Notes under the pieces: generated by a model
The model's input: the letters and a program-made list of their open reading frames with translations, nothing else
Told to the model about the DNA's origin: nothing
Databases searched by the model: none
Shown: positions 38,141-46,772 of the stretch, one piece after another
Position numbering within the stretch: the stretch's first letter is position 1
Layout: every line of letters begins with the position of its first letter
Source: Caulobacter sp.
Lineage (GTDB): Bacteria > Pseudomonadota > Alphaproteobacteria > Caulobacterales > Caulobacteraceae
NCBI GenBank assembly: GCA_030683005.1
Contig: JAUXMY010000012.1
Coordinates: 25,056 to 89,055 of the forward strand
Reading direction: 5' to 3'
DNA: 64,000 nucleotides
Position numbers and translations under genes: made by a program

Positions 38141-39031
38141 TTAGGCCCCCTTGTCGAGCTGCCGCGAGATGGCGTTCATGAGTTCAGCGTTGAAGCCGTC
38201 CGAGCGCGTGCCGTAGGCCGAAACGCGCGTCTGGAAGTAGTTGTAGAAGATAACGGCCGGGATGGCGGCGAACAGACCGATACCCGTAGCCAGCAGGGCC
38301 TCGGCGATGCCGGGGGCCACGACGGCGAGGTTGGTCGTGTTGGTGTGCGCGATACCGATGAACGAGTTCATGATCCCGTAGACGGTGCCGAACAGACCGA
38401 TGAACGGACCGCCCGAGCCGACCGAGGCCAGGAACATCATCCCGCTCGACAGACGCTTGGAGAGCGACGACTGAACGGCGGACACGGCGGTCTGAGCACG
38501 CATGATCGTCGTTTCGCGGTGCGCGCCGGTGATGGCGAGACCGGCCTGCCGGGACAGCTCGACTTCGGCGGCGGCCGCGGCGGCCATATCGGCCAGCGGG
38601 TTGCCCTCGAATTCGTCAGACATGGAGATACGGCCCATGTCCTGGACGTTCTTGGCCGAACGGAAGGCTTCGACGAAGCGGTCCGACTTGCGGTTCAGCG
38701 AGCCGAACTCAACGAGCTTGGTGATCAGCAGCACCCACGAGAAGATCGAGGCGAGGATCAGGCCGACCATGACGACCTTAACGACGAGGTCGGCTTCGAG
38801 GAACATGGTCGCCGGCGTGATCTTGCCGCCGTGGTTGTCGATGGTGGGCGGAGCCGCGTCAGCGGCCGGAGCCTCGGGAGCAGCGGCAGCGTCAGCGGCC
38901 GGAGCGGCGGCGGCGGCGGCGGGGTCGGCGGCCGGAGCGGCCGGATCCTGCGCGAACGCCGGAGCGCTCATCATCAGCGCCGCGGCGCCCATGATGGCGA
39001 TGAGAGGGTTCAGTCGTTGTTTGTCGAGCAT
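38141..39031 (-). CDS. exbB: ExbB/TolQ/MotA-family proton channel
   Basis: A 296-residue protein with a signal-like N-terminus (MGAAALMMSAPAFA), an Ala/Pro/Asp-rich periplasmic extension (residues about 28-65, for example PAAPAADPAAAAAAPAADAA) and three membrane segments typical of ExbB, including GPFIGLFGTVYGIMNSFIGI. The long N-terminal extension is common in alphaproteobacterial ExbB. It is first in the exbB-exbD-tonB operon; the promoter must lie in the 488-bp region upstream. Confidence 0.94.
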   Translation of the reverse strand: MLDKQRLNPLIAIMGAAALMMSAPAFAQDPAAPAADPAAAAAAPAADAAAAPEAPAADAAPPTIDNHGGKITPATMFLEADLVVKVVMVGLILASIFSWVLLITKLVEFGSLNRKSDRFVEAFRSAKNVQDMGRISMSDEFEGNPLADMAAAAAAEVELSRQAGLAITGAHRETTIMRAQTAVSAVQSSLSKRLSSGMMFLASVGSGGPFIGLFGTVYGIMNSFIGIAHTNTTNLAVVAPGIAEALLATGIGLFAAIPAVIFYNYFQTRVSAYGTRSDGFNAELMNAISRQLDKGA

Positions 39032-39519
39032 CTTTCGCCAGTTCCTGGTTGGTCTAGCTAGTTTGGACCGAGGGTCGTCACGCGAGAGCGCATTCCACCC
39101 TAACTATGAAATCTTTCGTGAATCGCGGCGAGGAGCCGCGCTTCGGTAAACCGCTATCGCTGCGCCGACCCGTAACACGTTCCTCGATCATTCATTGTCG
39201 AAGATGGCGTTCCGAAGGCGCAAGACGACCCGACGGCTTTTGGCCGTCAGGTCATTTGGCCAAGTTAGACTTGGCGTACCCGCCCTTTGGCAACCCCTTT
39301 CTGCATCGTCAAGGGCCTTGCCAGCGGGTTTTTATTCGACCGAATCCGGCGCCGGCGACCAAATGTTGCGGCGCACAATCTGATTATCGAGGAGGATCGG
39401 GAGTTTTTCCCTTTCCAAGGGAATTCCGATGCTGCACCGCAGCATCACTCATCAAACATGGGTCTTTTTTCTGAACTCCCCGGATCGCGCAATCAGAACG
39501 CGAAGAGAGGGATGCGCGG
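39032..39519. other. Gene-free region between exbB and tRNA-Phe
   Basis: 488 bp of lower GC content without a credible gene. The part next to exbB should hold its promoter and leader. A perfect 8-bp hairpin (GATGCTGC-ACC-GCAGCATC, 39428-39446) lies about 75 bases past the 3' end of tRNA-Phe on the minus strand and may help end that transcript. No repeat or mobile element is recognised. Confidence 0.6.
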
Positions 39520-39595
39520 TGGTGCCTGGGGCCGGAATCGAACCAGCGACACGCGGATTTTCAATCCGCTGCTCTACCAACTGAGCTACCCAGGC
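39520..39595 (-). tRNA. tRNA-Phe (GAA anticodon)
   Basis: A 76-nt cloverleaf with encoded CCA. The acceptor arms are GCCTGGG and CCCAGGC, the anticodon loop is TTGAAAA (GAA), the D arm is GCTCAGTTGGTAGAGC and the T arm includes GGTTCGATTCC. It is placed directly downstream of yacG, the usual position in Alphaproteobacteria. Confidence 0.97.
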
Positions 39596-39673
39596 CAAGG
39601 CCAACACGGGGCCCGCCAATCGCGGGAGGTGGCGTCTATAGAAGAGCCGTTTGGGCAAGTCCAGCGGGGACCG

Positions 39674-39850
39674 CTACGGTTCGTCGTTTTCCGTGACCGG
39701 AGCGCTGTCGGTCTCGTCATCCTCGACGGCAGGGATGGCGTAGACGCCGCTCAGCCAACGTTGCAGATCGACATTGGCGCAGCGCTTCGAGCAGAACGGC
39801 CGGTACTCGGGCGCCATTGGCCTGCCGCAGATCGCACAGCCCGCGCTCAT
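39674..39850 (-). CDS. yacG: DNA gyrase inhibitor YacG
   Basis: A 58-residue zinc-binding protein of the YacG family, which binds GyrB and inhibits gyrase in E. coli. The four zinc cysteines are present as CAIC near the N-terminus and CSKRC about 14 residues later, within GRPMAPEYRPFCSKRC and followed by ANVDLQRWLSG. The C-terminus is acidic. The ATG at 39850 overlaps the stop of the RNase gene (ATGA). It is small and easily missed. Confidence 0.93.
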   Translation of the reverse strand: MSAGCAICGRPMAPEYRPFCSKRCANVDLQRWLSGVYAIPAVEDDETDSAPVTENDEP

Positions 39851-40890
39851 CGCGCCGCCACCTCAAGCCGGTCCGTCGGCCAGCCCTCGCGGGCCTCGAC
39901 GGAGAATCGGGCGCCCAGGCGGTCGGTCAGACCCGCTTTCAGAGGCTCGAACGCGGCCAGCACAGCCGGCGACGCCAGACCGGTCAGCCGTCCACCCGGC
40001 GAAGCGCGGCCCTGGCGCTCGAAGGCCCGCGCCAGGTCCAGCGCGCCGGAGAGGGGCGACAGCGCGCCGTCCGCATCGAGCAGGGTGTCAAGCACCGGCC
40101 GTCGGCGGCGCGGGACGGTCAGGGTCAGGGTTCCGAAGCGGCTGATCTTGTCGATGGCGACGCCGGGGTTGTCGGGCCCGAAGGCCGCCCGCGCCGCCCC
40201 GTCGATGGCCTTGCCGTCGTGCCCCCGTCCGACCAGGTCGAAGATGACAAGCCCGCCCAGGCCCTTGAGCCGCAGCAGGCGGGCGGCCATGCCCAGCGCC
40301 GTCAGGTTGGCCTGCCGCGCCGCGCGCTTGGTGTCCGAGCCCCCTCGCCCACCCAGATCGACGTCGATGGAGATCAGGGCGCGGGTCGGCTCGATGGCGA
40401 TATTCCCGCCGCCCGGCAGGGCGTGGATCGTCTCCAGCGCCTCGGCCTGGGCGGCGTCGGCGGCCTCGCGGGCGCCGAAACCCTCGACCAGCTTGCCGTC
40501 CTTCGCCAGGGCGCGGAGCTCGGCCTCGATGTCGGGCGCGGCCTCCAGGATCCGGGGTTCGCCCTTCGCCTCGCCGATCAGGCGGACGGTGGCCAGCTTG
40601 TCGCGCCGCGATTCGGTGCGGATCTCGACCTCGACCGCCGCGCCGCGCACCGGCGGCGTTTCGTCGGGGCGCAGCGACAGCAGCGCCTCCTCCCCGCCCG
40701 GCAGATCGAGGAAGGCGGCGCCGATGGCCTTGTCGACCGTCCGCACCCGGGCCACGCACCGCGCGCCCAGCAGGGTGGTGGCAGCCTCGCCGTCGCGCGC
40801 GATCAGCAGCCGCTCGGGGCGGCCGTCCAGGGTGACCACGCCGCGCGTCTCGCCGACGCACCGGTCAATAAAGAAGGCCCGTCCGCTCAT
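39847..40890 (-). CDS. Short ribonuclease E/G family protein
   Basis: A 347-residue RNase E/G-type protein, much shorter than E. coli RNase E or G. The catalytic DNase I-like core is recognisable by IDVDLGGRG and VIFDLVG, which carry the metal-binding aspartates. The S1-like N-terminal part is present (ARVRTVDKAIGAAFLDLPGG), but the Zn-link cysteines are absent. Alphaproteobacteria carry such a short protein in addition to full RNase E. It probably processes RNA, but activity is inferred. Four-base overlaps join it to maf and yacG. Confidence 0.87.
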   Translation of the reverse strand: MSGRAFFIDRCVGETRGVVTLDGRPERLLIARDGEAATTLLGARCVARVRTVDKAIGAAFLDLPGGEEALLSLRPDETPPVRGAAVEVEIRTESRRDKLATVRLIGEAKGEPRILEAAPDIEAELRALAKDGKLVEGFGAREAADAAQAEALETIHALPGGGNIAIEPTRALISIDVDLGGRGGSDTKRAARQANLTALGMAARLLRLKGLGGLVIFDLVGRGHDGKAIDGAARAAFGPDNPGVAIDKISRFGTLTLTVPRRRRPVLDTLLDADGALSPLSGALDLARAFERQGRASPGGRLTGLASPAVLAAFEPLKAGLTDRLGARFSVEAREGWPTDRLEVAAR

Positions 40891-41483
40891 GCGCCTGGCC
40901 CCCCGCGCCAGCCCAGCCCGCCCAGCAGGTTGAGAGTCTCATAAAGCGGCAGCCCGACCACCGAGGTGTAGGAGCCGCTGATGTCGGTGACGAAGGCGCC
41001 CGCCAGCCGGTGAATCTTGTAGCCCCCCGAGGCGTCGGTCCAGTCGCCGCCGGCGATGAAGGCGTCCACCTCCCGGTCGGTGATCCGCTTGAAGGTGATC
41101 CGGCTCTCCACCACCCGTGACGCGGCGCGGCCTTCCGGGGCGATCACCGCCACGCCGGTCAGCACCTTGTGGGGGCGTCCCGACAGCAGGGTGAGCATCC
41201 GCCGGGCGTCGGCCGCGTCCTCGGGCTTGCCGAGGATGCGCCGGCCCACGGCGACGATGGTGTCGGCGGCCAGCACATGGGCGTCGGGATGCCGGGCGGA
41301 CACCGCCTGCGCCTTGCCGATGGCCAGGCGCGCGACCAGGCGGCGCGGCGTCTCGTCGCGCTGTGGCGTCTCGTCGATGTCGGCGGGATCTACGCGGTCG
41401 GGCTCGATGCCGACCTGGCGGAGCAGTTCCAGGCGCCTGGGGCTGGCGCTGGCCAGGACCAGCGCGCCGGCCGGCCTGCTCAC
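40887..41483 (-). CDS. maf: Maf-family nucleotide pyrophosphatase
   Basis: A 198-residue cytosolic Maf/YceF/YhdE-type protein, which hydrolyses non-canonical or pyrimidine nucleoside triphosphates to monophosphates. The N-terminal signature [19 protein letters not shown] and the catalytic region [18 protein letters not shown] are present. The subfamily cannot be assigned safely. The GTG start overlaps the infA stop (GTGA), and the stop overlaps the RNase start (ATGA). Confidence 0.95.
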   Translation of the reverse strand: MSRPAGALVLASASPRRLELLRQVGIEPDRVDPADIDETPQRDETPRRLVARLAIGKAQAVSARHPDAHVLAADTIVAVGRRILGKPEDAADARRMLTLLSGRPHKVLTGVAVIAPEGRAASRVVESRITFKRITDREVDAFIAGGDWTDASGGYKIHRLAGAFVTDISGSYTSVVGLPLYETLNLLGGLGWRGGPGA

Positions 41484-41698
41484 TTGAAGCGGTATGTGAT
41501 GCGGCCCTTGGTCAGATCGTAGGGCGTCATCTCGACCAGCACCTTGTCGCCGGCCAGCACGCGGATGCGGTTCTTGCGCATCTTGCCGGCGGTGTGGGCG
41601 ATGATCTCATGGTCGTTTTCGAGTTTCACGCGGAAGGTGGCGTTGGGCAGCAGCTCGCTGACCGTACCCGGAAACTCAAGAAGTTCTTCTTTAGCCAT
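41480..41698 (-). CDS. infA: Translation initiation factor IF-1
   Basis: A 72-residue S1/OB-fold protein that binds the 30S A site during initiation. It starts [20 protein letters not shown] and contains the conserved [20 protein letters not shown] and [23 protein letters not shown] end. Length is exactly that of the family. The ATG at 41698 defines it; the frame is open upstream in the 106-bp promoter region. It overlaps maf by four bases. Confidence 0.98.
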   Translation of the reverse strand: MAKEELLEFPGTVSELLPNATFRVKLENDHEIIAHTAGKMRKNRIRVLAGDKVLVEMTPYDLTKGRITYRFK

Positions 41699-41804
41699 AC
41701 GGCCTCTCGTTAGGGTCACGCGGAGCGCGAAATAAGCAAAACGGCCCGCGCCGAAGTCGATTCGGGTCGCGAGCCGCGGCTCCAGAAATCTCTCTATAGC
41801 GCGT

Positions 41805-42260
41805 CTACCCCCCGAACGTCGATGCCTTGCCGAAACGCTCGCGAATCCGCCGGGCCAGCTGGTCGCGGACCTCGCGATAGGCGTCAAGCCGCTGCTCGCG
41901 GCTGCCCTCGGCCAGGGTCGGGTCGTGGGTCGGCCAGTACTCGATGTCGACCGCCCTGCCCCGCGACAGCTCGACGGCCCTGTGCTGCGCCTCGGGCGTC
42001 AGGGAGATGACGAGGTCGAAGGAGTCGTCCTCCAGGTCGTCGAAGGTCTTGGGCCGGAAGCCGTGCAGGTCGCCGCCCAGCTCGTCGATGACCGCCAGGG
42101 CGAAAGGATCGACCTCTGTCTCGCCGGGCTCGCGCTTGAGGCCGACGCTGTCGACGTACACCCGCGAGCCGAACGCCATCTTCATCAGCGCCTCGGCCAT
42201 CGGCGACCGGACCCGGTTGAAGTTGCAGGCAAAAAGGACCGCGCCGGGAAGCCCCTCCAC
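41805..42260 (-). CDS. Low-molecular-weight phosphatase/arsenate-reductase-like protein
   Basis: A 151-residue protein of the LMW protein tyrosine phosphatase fold. The P-loop CNFNRVRSP (C12, R18) matches the CxxNxxRS form, and the general-acid region is YWPTHDPTL. Despite frequent arsC labels, the place in this conserved block suggests a phosphatase-type housekeeping role. The start is a GTG at 42260, 6 bases after the UPF0262 stop. Confidence 0.88.
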   Translation of the reverse strand: MEGLPGAVLFACNFNRVRSPMAEALMKMAFGSRVYVDSVGLKREPGETEVDPFALAVIDELGGDLHGFRPKTFDDLEDDSFDLVISLTPEAQHRAVELSRGRAVDIEYWPTHDPTLAEGSREQRLDAYREVRDQLARRIRERFGKASTFGG

Positions 42261-42266
42261 CGGTCC

Positions 42267-42749
42267 TCAGCCCCGCCAGTGCAGGGCGCAGACCAGGGTG
42301 AACAGGCGCCGGGCCGTGTCGAGATCGGTCTTCACCTTGCCCTCGAGCCGGGCCTGCAGCAGCGAGGAGCCTTCGTTGTGCAGGCCGCGCCGGCCCATAT
42401 CCAGCGCCTCGATCTGGGCCGGCGTGGCGTTGCGGATCGCCTGGTAGTAGCTCTCGCAGACCATGAAGTAGTCGCGGATCACGCCCCGGAACGGCGACAG
42501 CGAGAGAAGGTGGATCTGGTCGAAGCTGCCATCCGGCCCGGTGATGTGCAGGGCCAGCCGGTTTTCGGCCAGGGCGATCTTCAGGTCGTAGGGGCCGCCA
42601 GGCGCGCCCTCAGGCTGGAAGTAGTTGTCCTCGACCAGATCGAAGATGGCGATCTGCCGCTCCTGCTCCTGGTCACGCGAGACGGCGGCGAGGGAATCCT
42701 CGTCGATCTCGATGCTCTGCAGGCGATGGGCGGCGCGGTCGTCGGTCAT
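42267..42749 (-). CDS. UPF0262 family protein
   Basis: A 160-residue protein of the uncharacterised UPF0262 family, found in Alphaproteobacteria. The typical opening [20 protein letters not shown] and the motif [19 protein letters not shown] are present. It is cytosolic with no known activity. It is fixed in the order hisD-UPF0262-phosphatase-infA in related genomes, as here. Confidence 0.93.
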   Translation of the reverse strand: MTDDRAAHRLQSIEIDEDSLAAVSRDQEQERQIAIFDLVEDNYFQPEGAPGGPYDLKIALAENRLALHITGPDGSFDQIHLLSLSPFRGVIRDYFMVCESYYQAIRNATPAQIEALDMGRRGLHNEGSSLLQARLEGKVKTDLDTARRLFTLVCALHWRG

Positions 42750-42782
42750 GCCCGGTGAGCTTTAGTGCAAGCCTACCCCCTT

Positions 42783-42826
42783 CGTCATCCTGAGGAGCGG
42801 CTGAAAGCCGCGTCGCGAAGGACGCA
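42783..42826. repeat. Dispersed intergenic repeat unit (CGTCATCCTGAGGAG type)
   Basis: The segment runs CGTCATCCTGAGGAG, CGGCTGAAAGCCG, CGTCGCGAAGGACG and sits directly after the hisD stop (42830-42832), before UPF0262. The inner part is a hairpin (CGGCT-GAA-AGCCG). The pattern matches a repeat seen often in alphaproteobacterial intergenic regions; a count in the host genome would be needed to prove it. Confidence 0.6.
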
Positions 42827-42829
42827 GTG

Positions 42830-44110
42830 TCATTTGGGCAACCGAATCCGGGCCGAGAGCGCGTGCGCGGGCAGCCCCTCGGCCTCGGCCAGGGCCGCGG
42901 TGTGCGGGCCGAGAATCGCGAACGCGGCCGCGTCGCACTTCACGATCGAGGTGCGCTTGAGAAAGTCGAAGATCGACAAGCCCGACTGGAAGCGCGCCGC
43001 CCGGCTGGTCGGCAGCACGTGATTGGAGCCGGCGACATAGTCGCCGATGGCCTCGGGCGTGTAGCGGCCCAGGAAGATGGCCCCGGCGTGCCGCACCCGG
43101 TCGGACAGCGCCTCCGGGTCGGCGGTGCAGAACTCGACGTGCTCGGGCGCGATCAGGTCGACCAGGCCCGGGCTCTCGGCCAGCGGCGCGAGGATCACCG
43201 CCCCGTGGTCGCGCCAGGAGGCGGCGGCGTCCTCGCCGGTGCTCAGGGTCTTCAGCAGCTGCGCGACCGCGGCCTCGACGGCGGCGGCGAAGGCCTCGTC
43301 GTCGGTGATCAGGATCGACTGGGCGGCCGGGTCGTGCTCGGCCTGGGACAGCAGGTCGGCGGCGATCCAGTCGGGATTGTTGTCCTTGTCGGCGACAACG
43401 ACGATCTCCGACGGTCCCGCCAGGGCGTCGATGCCCACGACGCCGTACAGCCGGCGCTTGGCGGCGGTGACATAGGCGTTGCCCGGGCCGACGATCTTGT
43501 CGACGGGCAGGATCGGCCCGGCGCCATAGGCCAGCGCCGCGACGGCCTGGGCCCCGCCGATGCGCCAGATCTCGCTGACGCCGGCCTCCTTCGCCGCCGC
43601 CAGCACCGCCGGCTGCAGCTTGCCGGGCGGGGTGACCATGGCGATGCGGTCGACGCCGGCCACCTGGGCCGGGACACAGTTCATCAGCACGGTCGAGGGA
43701 TAGGCCGCCCGGCCGCCCGGCACATAGACCCCGACCGCCTCGATCGGCGTCCAGCGCCAGCCCAGCGCCACCCCGGCCTCGTCGGTCCAGGCCTGGTCGG
43801 CCGGCCGCTGGCGGGTGTGATAGGCGCGGATGCGCGCGGCGGCGAAGGCGATGGCCTCGCGGACGTCGGACGCGCAGGCGGCGGCCCCGGCCTCGATCTC
43901 CTCGGCCGTCACGCGGATGGTCTCAGCGGTCAGGTCGGCGCGGTCGAACTTGCGGGTGTACTCAAGCACCGCCTCCAGCCCCCGCGTGCGCACCGCCTCC
44001 AGCACCTCGGCCGCGGCGGCGTCGACATCAGAGGGCGAACCCCGCCGCTCGTTCAGGAACGCGCGGAAGGTTGTGGCGAAGTCGGGACTGGCGAAGGAGA
44101 AGCGGCGCAT
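42830..44110 (-). CDS. hisD: Histidinol dehydrogenase
   Basis: A 426-residue NAD-dependent enzyme for the last two steps of histidine synthesis (histidinol to histidine). Conserved blocks include VGVYVPGGRAAYPSTVLMN, IGGAQAVAALAYG, GPGNAYVTAAKR, GPSEIVVVADK and the zinc/catalytic region APEHVEFCT. Start and length are standard. It belongs to the conserved block with UPF0262 and infA rather than to a his operon. Confidence 0.97.
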   Translation of the reverse strand: MRRFSFASPDFATTFRAFLNERRGSPSDVDAAAAEVLEAVRTRGLEAVLEYTRKFDRADLTAETIRVTAEEIEAGAAACASDVREAIAFAAARIRAYHTRQRPADQAWTDEAGVALGWRWTPIEAVGVYVPGGRAAYPSTVLMNCVPAQVAGVDRIAMVTPPGKLQPAVLAAAKEAGVSEIWRIGGAQAVAALAYGAGPILPVDKIVGPGNAYVTAAKRRLYGVVGIDALAGPSEIVVVADKDNNPDWIAADLLSQAEHDPAAQSILITDDEAFAAAVEAAVAQLLKTLSTGEDAAASWRDHGAVILAPLAESPGLVDLIAPEHVEFCTADPEALSDRVRHAGAIFLGRYTPEAIGDYVAGSNHVLPTSRAARFQSGLSIFDFLKRTSIVKCDAAAFAILGPHTAALAEAEGLPAHALSARIRLPK

Positions 44111-44162
44111 GGCGGGGCATATAGGGCATGGCGCTGCAGAGGCGAAGGGGCGCGCTCAGGCA

Positions 44163-44222
44163 GGGACGCGCACTCTTTATCGAAAGTCGATTTGTTGCTT
44201 GGCGATAAGGAGTGTGCGTCCC
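44163..44222. repeat. Long palindrome (20-bp arms) between hisD and the TetR gene
   Basis: A 60-bp inverted repeat. The left arm is GGGACGCGCACTCTTTATCG and the right arm CGATAAGGAGTGTGCGTCCC; they pair at 18 of 20 positions, both exceptions being G-T wobbles, around a 20-base loop. The GGGAC...GTCCC ends recall the other palindromes in this window, but the core differs. It lies just past the TetR gene stop. Confidence 0.7.
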
Positions 44223-44233
44223 CGTTTCGACAC

Positions 44234-44830
44234 CTAGCGCCAGGCCTGATGGGCCAGGGACGTTGCCGCCGCCCGGCCGCCGGCGAGGATCTGCTCGACG
44301 TCCTGTGGAGCGGACGCGATCCGCGCCAGCTGAAGCGTGCCCATCAGACAGGCGAAGATCGCGGTTGCGCGCGCCGAGCGGGCGTCCTTGTCGCCCCCTT
44401 CGGGCAGGTTTCGTTCAAGCAGCGCGATGATCCGGTCGTTCTGTTGCTTGAAGCGCGACCGGGCCGCTTCGTCCTGCCGTGCGACCTCGGGCGCGAGGGC
44501 CGACGCCGCACAGCCGCGCGCCATCTCGGTGAGGTGGCGCTCACCCAGATAGGTGGCGATGAAGGCGTCGAGCGCTCCTGACGGCGCGGCGGCCGCAACG
44601 GCCTCCTCGAGGTATCCCAGAGTGCTCTGGGCGGCCCGCTCGATCGCCGCGGCGACCAGGTCGTCGCGCGACGCGAAGTGCGTATAGAACCCGCCGTGCG
44701 TCATGCCGACGTCCGCCATCAGCTGGCGGACGCCGACGGCGGCGATCCCGTCGCGACGGAACCGCTCGGCGGCGTGCCGGACGATGAGGCGTTGGGCCTC
44801 CGCCTTGTGGGCTTCGTCATATCGCGCCAT
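44234..44830 (-). CDS. TetR/AcrR family transcriptional regulator
   Basis: A 198-residue repressor-type protein. The N-terminal helix-turn-helix (GIAAVGVRQLMADVGMTHGG FYTHF, residues about 28-53) is typical of TetR members related to AcrR or YxaF, and the C-terminal helical ligand domain shows ARGCAASALAPEVARQ. It is third in a minus-strand set after the tautomerase and SDR genes and probably represses them; a perfect 16-bp palindrome lies upstream of the first gene. Ligand unknown. Confidence 0.9.
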   Translation of the reverse strand: MARYDEAHKAEAQRLIVRHAAERFRRDGIAAVGVRQLMADVGMTHGGFYTHFASRDDLVAAAIERAAQSTLGYLEEAVAAAAPSGALDAFIATYLGERHLTEMARGCAASALAPEVARQDEAARSRFKQQNDRIIALLERNLPEGGDKDARSARATAIFACLMGTLQLARIASAPQDVEQILAGGRAAATSLAHQAWR

Positions 44831-44891
44831 GCGTCACCTCGATGCATCCGGTGGAACGGGCCGCCCCGCTCGCCCCGGAGCGGCCGGCCCC

Positions 44892-45689
44892 TCAACCCGC
44901 CTGCCCGAGGTAGCGCGCGGCGACCTTTCCGCCAATGACGTCGCCCAGAAACCGCCCGCGAACGGCTTCCATGTCGTCCCAGATCGACGGGGTCACAAGC
45001 GTTGGAATGGTGATCGCCTCGCCGGCGTCGAGCCCGGCCAACGCCGCGTCGACCATCTGCTCTGGCGTGACGTAGGCGCCGGCGGGGAAGACGGAATCGT
45101 CCATCCCCTGCGAGGAGAAGAACTCCGTCCGGATCGGCCCCGGGAGCACGACCTGGATCCGGAAGTCGCTCTTCTCGTACTCCATCTGCAGGGCGCGGGT
45201 GAAGTTGAGGACGAACGCCTTCGAACCGCTGTAGGCGGCGCCGCCGGCCGATGGCGAAAACGCCACGACGGAGGCGATGTTCACGAGCGTTCCCCTGCCC
45301 GCCTCCCCAAAGCCCTTCAGCGCGGCCAGCGAAAGCCGGGCCAGGGCCACGATATTGAGGTCGATCAGCCGCTCCTGGGCGTCGGCGCCCTTCAGCGCCG
45401 TGGGACCCAGGCCGCCGGCGCCTGCGTTGTTGACGAGCATGGCGACGGGACGGGTCTCCAGGCGGGTCTCAAGGGCCCGCAGGTCCCGGGCCTCCTGCAG
45501 GTCGGCCACCAGGGTCTCGACCTCGACCCCATGGGCCTTGCGCAGCCGGTCGGCGAGACCCTCCAGGCGGTCGCCGCGCCGGGCGACCAGCAGAAGGTCG
45601 CTGCCGCGCGCCGCGAGACGCTCGGCGTAAGCTGCGCCGATGCCGGACGATGCGCCGGTGATGACGCTGACGTTGTCGGGCATGTCCAT
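44892..45689 (-). CDS. Short-chain dehydrogenase/reductase (SDR)
   Basis: A 265-residue classical-type SDR, NAD(P)-dependent. Cofactor motif TGASSGIG and NNAG are present; the catalytic set is S-Y-K in IASVVAFSPSAGGAAYSGSKA. The substrate is unknown. The ATG at 45689 (MDMPDN) has AGGA at suitable spacing; the next ATG at 45683 is also possible. It sits 22 bases after the tautomerase gene and 61 bases before the TetR gene, so all three are likely co-transcribed. Confidence 0.92.
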   Translation of the reverse strand: MDMPDNVSVITGASSGIGAAYAERLAARGSDLLLVARRGDRLEGLADRLRKAHGVEVETLVADLQEARDLRALETRLETRPVAMLVNNAGAGGLGPTALKGADAQERLIDLNIVALARLSLAALKGFGEAGRGTLVNIASVVAFSPSAGGAAYSGSKAFVLNFTRALQMEYEKSDFRIQVVLPGPIRTEFFSSQGMDDSVFPAGAYVTPEQMVDAALAGLDAGEAITIPTLVTPSIWDDMEAVRGRFLGDVIGGKVAARYLGQAG

Positions 45690-45711
45690 GTGTTCCTGAC
45701 GGTGTCGGGAT

Positions 45712-46140
45712 CTACTCGTGGGTGCGGGGCGAGGGCCGGTTCTCGGCCATCCAGCGCGCCTCGTCAGCGGTGCCCTGACGCGGCGGGTAGAAGCCGTTGA
45801 TGGACCAGAGATCGAAGGGCGTCTCGTCGATGTGGATCTCCCAATCCAGCCCGCGGTCGCCAATGTAGGGGGCGATCACCTGGTTGATGCGGTCGATGAA
45901 GCGCTGGCTGGCCTTCCGGTCAGGGAACTCGCGCGCGATGTGCTCGAGCACGAAGCGGACGAAGCGCTTGGCCGGCAGTCCGCCGACGAACAGGTTCTTC
46001 TCATCCACCGCCTTGAAGACGATGCCGACGAAGAACCGGGGCATGAAGGGGGCGTAGACGTCGGTGATCTCGGCCGCGAGCCTGGCCTTGTCGTCGCCCG
46101 AGAACGCTTCCGGTGAATGGTAGATCGTCCAGAGGGGCAC
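45712..46140 (-). CDS. Tautomerase-superfamily protein (cis-CaaD/MSAD-like)
   Basis: A 142-residue protein of the tautomerase superfamily, with the two-unit length of the malonate-semialdehyde decarboxylase and cis-3-chloroacrylic acid dehalogenase groups. These use an N-terminal proline exposed after loss of Met. Starting at the GTG at 46140 gives M-P-L-W-T-I-Y-H, placing Pro-1 correctly, with GGAGAG just upstream. A longer frame from an ATG four codons earlier would bury the proline. The natural reaction is unknown. It is first in the set with the SDR and TetR genes. Confidence 0.85.
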   Translation of the reverse strand: MPLWTIYHSPEAFSGDDKARLAAEITDVYAPFMPRFFVGIVFKAVDEKNLFVGGLPAKRFVRFVLEHIAREFPDRKASQRFIDRINQVIAPYIGDRGLDWEIHIDETPFDLWSINGFYPPRQGTADEARWMAENRPSPRTHE

Positions 46141-46192
46141 GGTGCTCTCCACTGCTCATGGGTTGAAGGGGGGCGTCGCAACGACGCCTTTG

Positions 46193-46208
46193 CATTACAT
46201 ATGTAATG
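46193..46208. promoter_or_regulatory. Candidate TetR operator, perfect 16-bp palindrome
   Basis: CATTACAT joined to ATGTAATG forms a perfect palindrome 53 bases upstream of the tautomerase start codon, in an otherwise AT-richer promoter zone. Operators of TetR regulators are commonly palindromes of this size near the promoter. The regulator encoded at 44234-44830 in the same set is the obvious candidate. Confidence 0.65.
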
Positions 46209-46476
46209 TAATTCAATGACGCCAGCCCGAAGCGCGGCTTTTTTTGTTCGGCCCGGTGATTGTCGCCTTCGACCCGCCCCGCCGACGGCCTGGCGAAGCC
46301 AGGGGAAACGTTGCGCGCGCGGGCGACCGCTCTTGCGCAGCGTCTGGGCAAGCGCCGGAAATGCCTCGGCGAACGGTCTGGCCGCCGCGAGACCACGCCC
46401 GGCCCCGTCGGCAAAGCACGCGCTCCGCTATCATGAATCCATTGACGCCCCCATAGGCTGCACTCATCAATCCGGA

Positions 46477-46770
46477 ATGGCTTCCGAGGTCGTCCGAACG
46501 CCGGAGTTCGCGCGCTGGCTGTCCCGGCTGCGCGACAGCACCGCTCGGGCGGTCATCGCGCGACGGATCGACCGGCTCGCGAGCGGCAACGCGGGTGATG
46601 TACGGCCGGTGGGCGAAGGCGTGAGTGAACTGCGCATCGATGTCGGCCCCGGCTACCGGGTGTATTTCGTGCGGCGAGGCGAGCGGCTGATCGTGCTATT
46701 GTGCGGCGGCGACAAGGACAGTCAGGCGCGGGATGTAGCTCGCGCCAGGTCCCTTGCGCGGGAGGTCTGA
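46477..46770 (+). CDS. RelE/ParE-superfamily toxin (addiction module killer protein)
   Basis: A 97-residue toxin-type protein of the RelE/ParE superfamily, Gp49/HigB-like subgroup. Characteristic parts are TPEFARWLSRLRDSTARAVI ARRIDRLASGN, DVRPVGEGVSELRIDVGPG and YRVYFVRRGERLIVLLCGG, with DKDSQARDVARA near the end. Such toxins are usually mRNA interferases or gyrase poisons. An antitoxin follows 2 bases later, as expected, but it appears damaged. The gene lies inside the accessory segment between DUF2948 and hisD. Confidence 0.88.
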   Translation: MASEVVRTPEFARWLSRLRDSTARAVIARRIDRLASGNAGDVRPVGEGVSELRIDVGPGYRVYFVRRGERLIVLLCGGDKDSQARDVARARSLAREV

Positions 46771-46772
46771 TC

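Noticed and set aside
41805..42260. Arsenate reductase (arsC) label for the phosphatase-fold gene
   Set aside because: No arsenic genes lie nearby and the locus is a conserved housekeeping block; the P-loop alone does not show arsenate activity.
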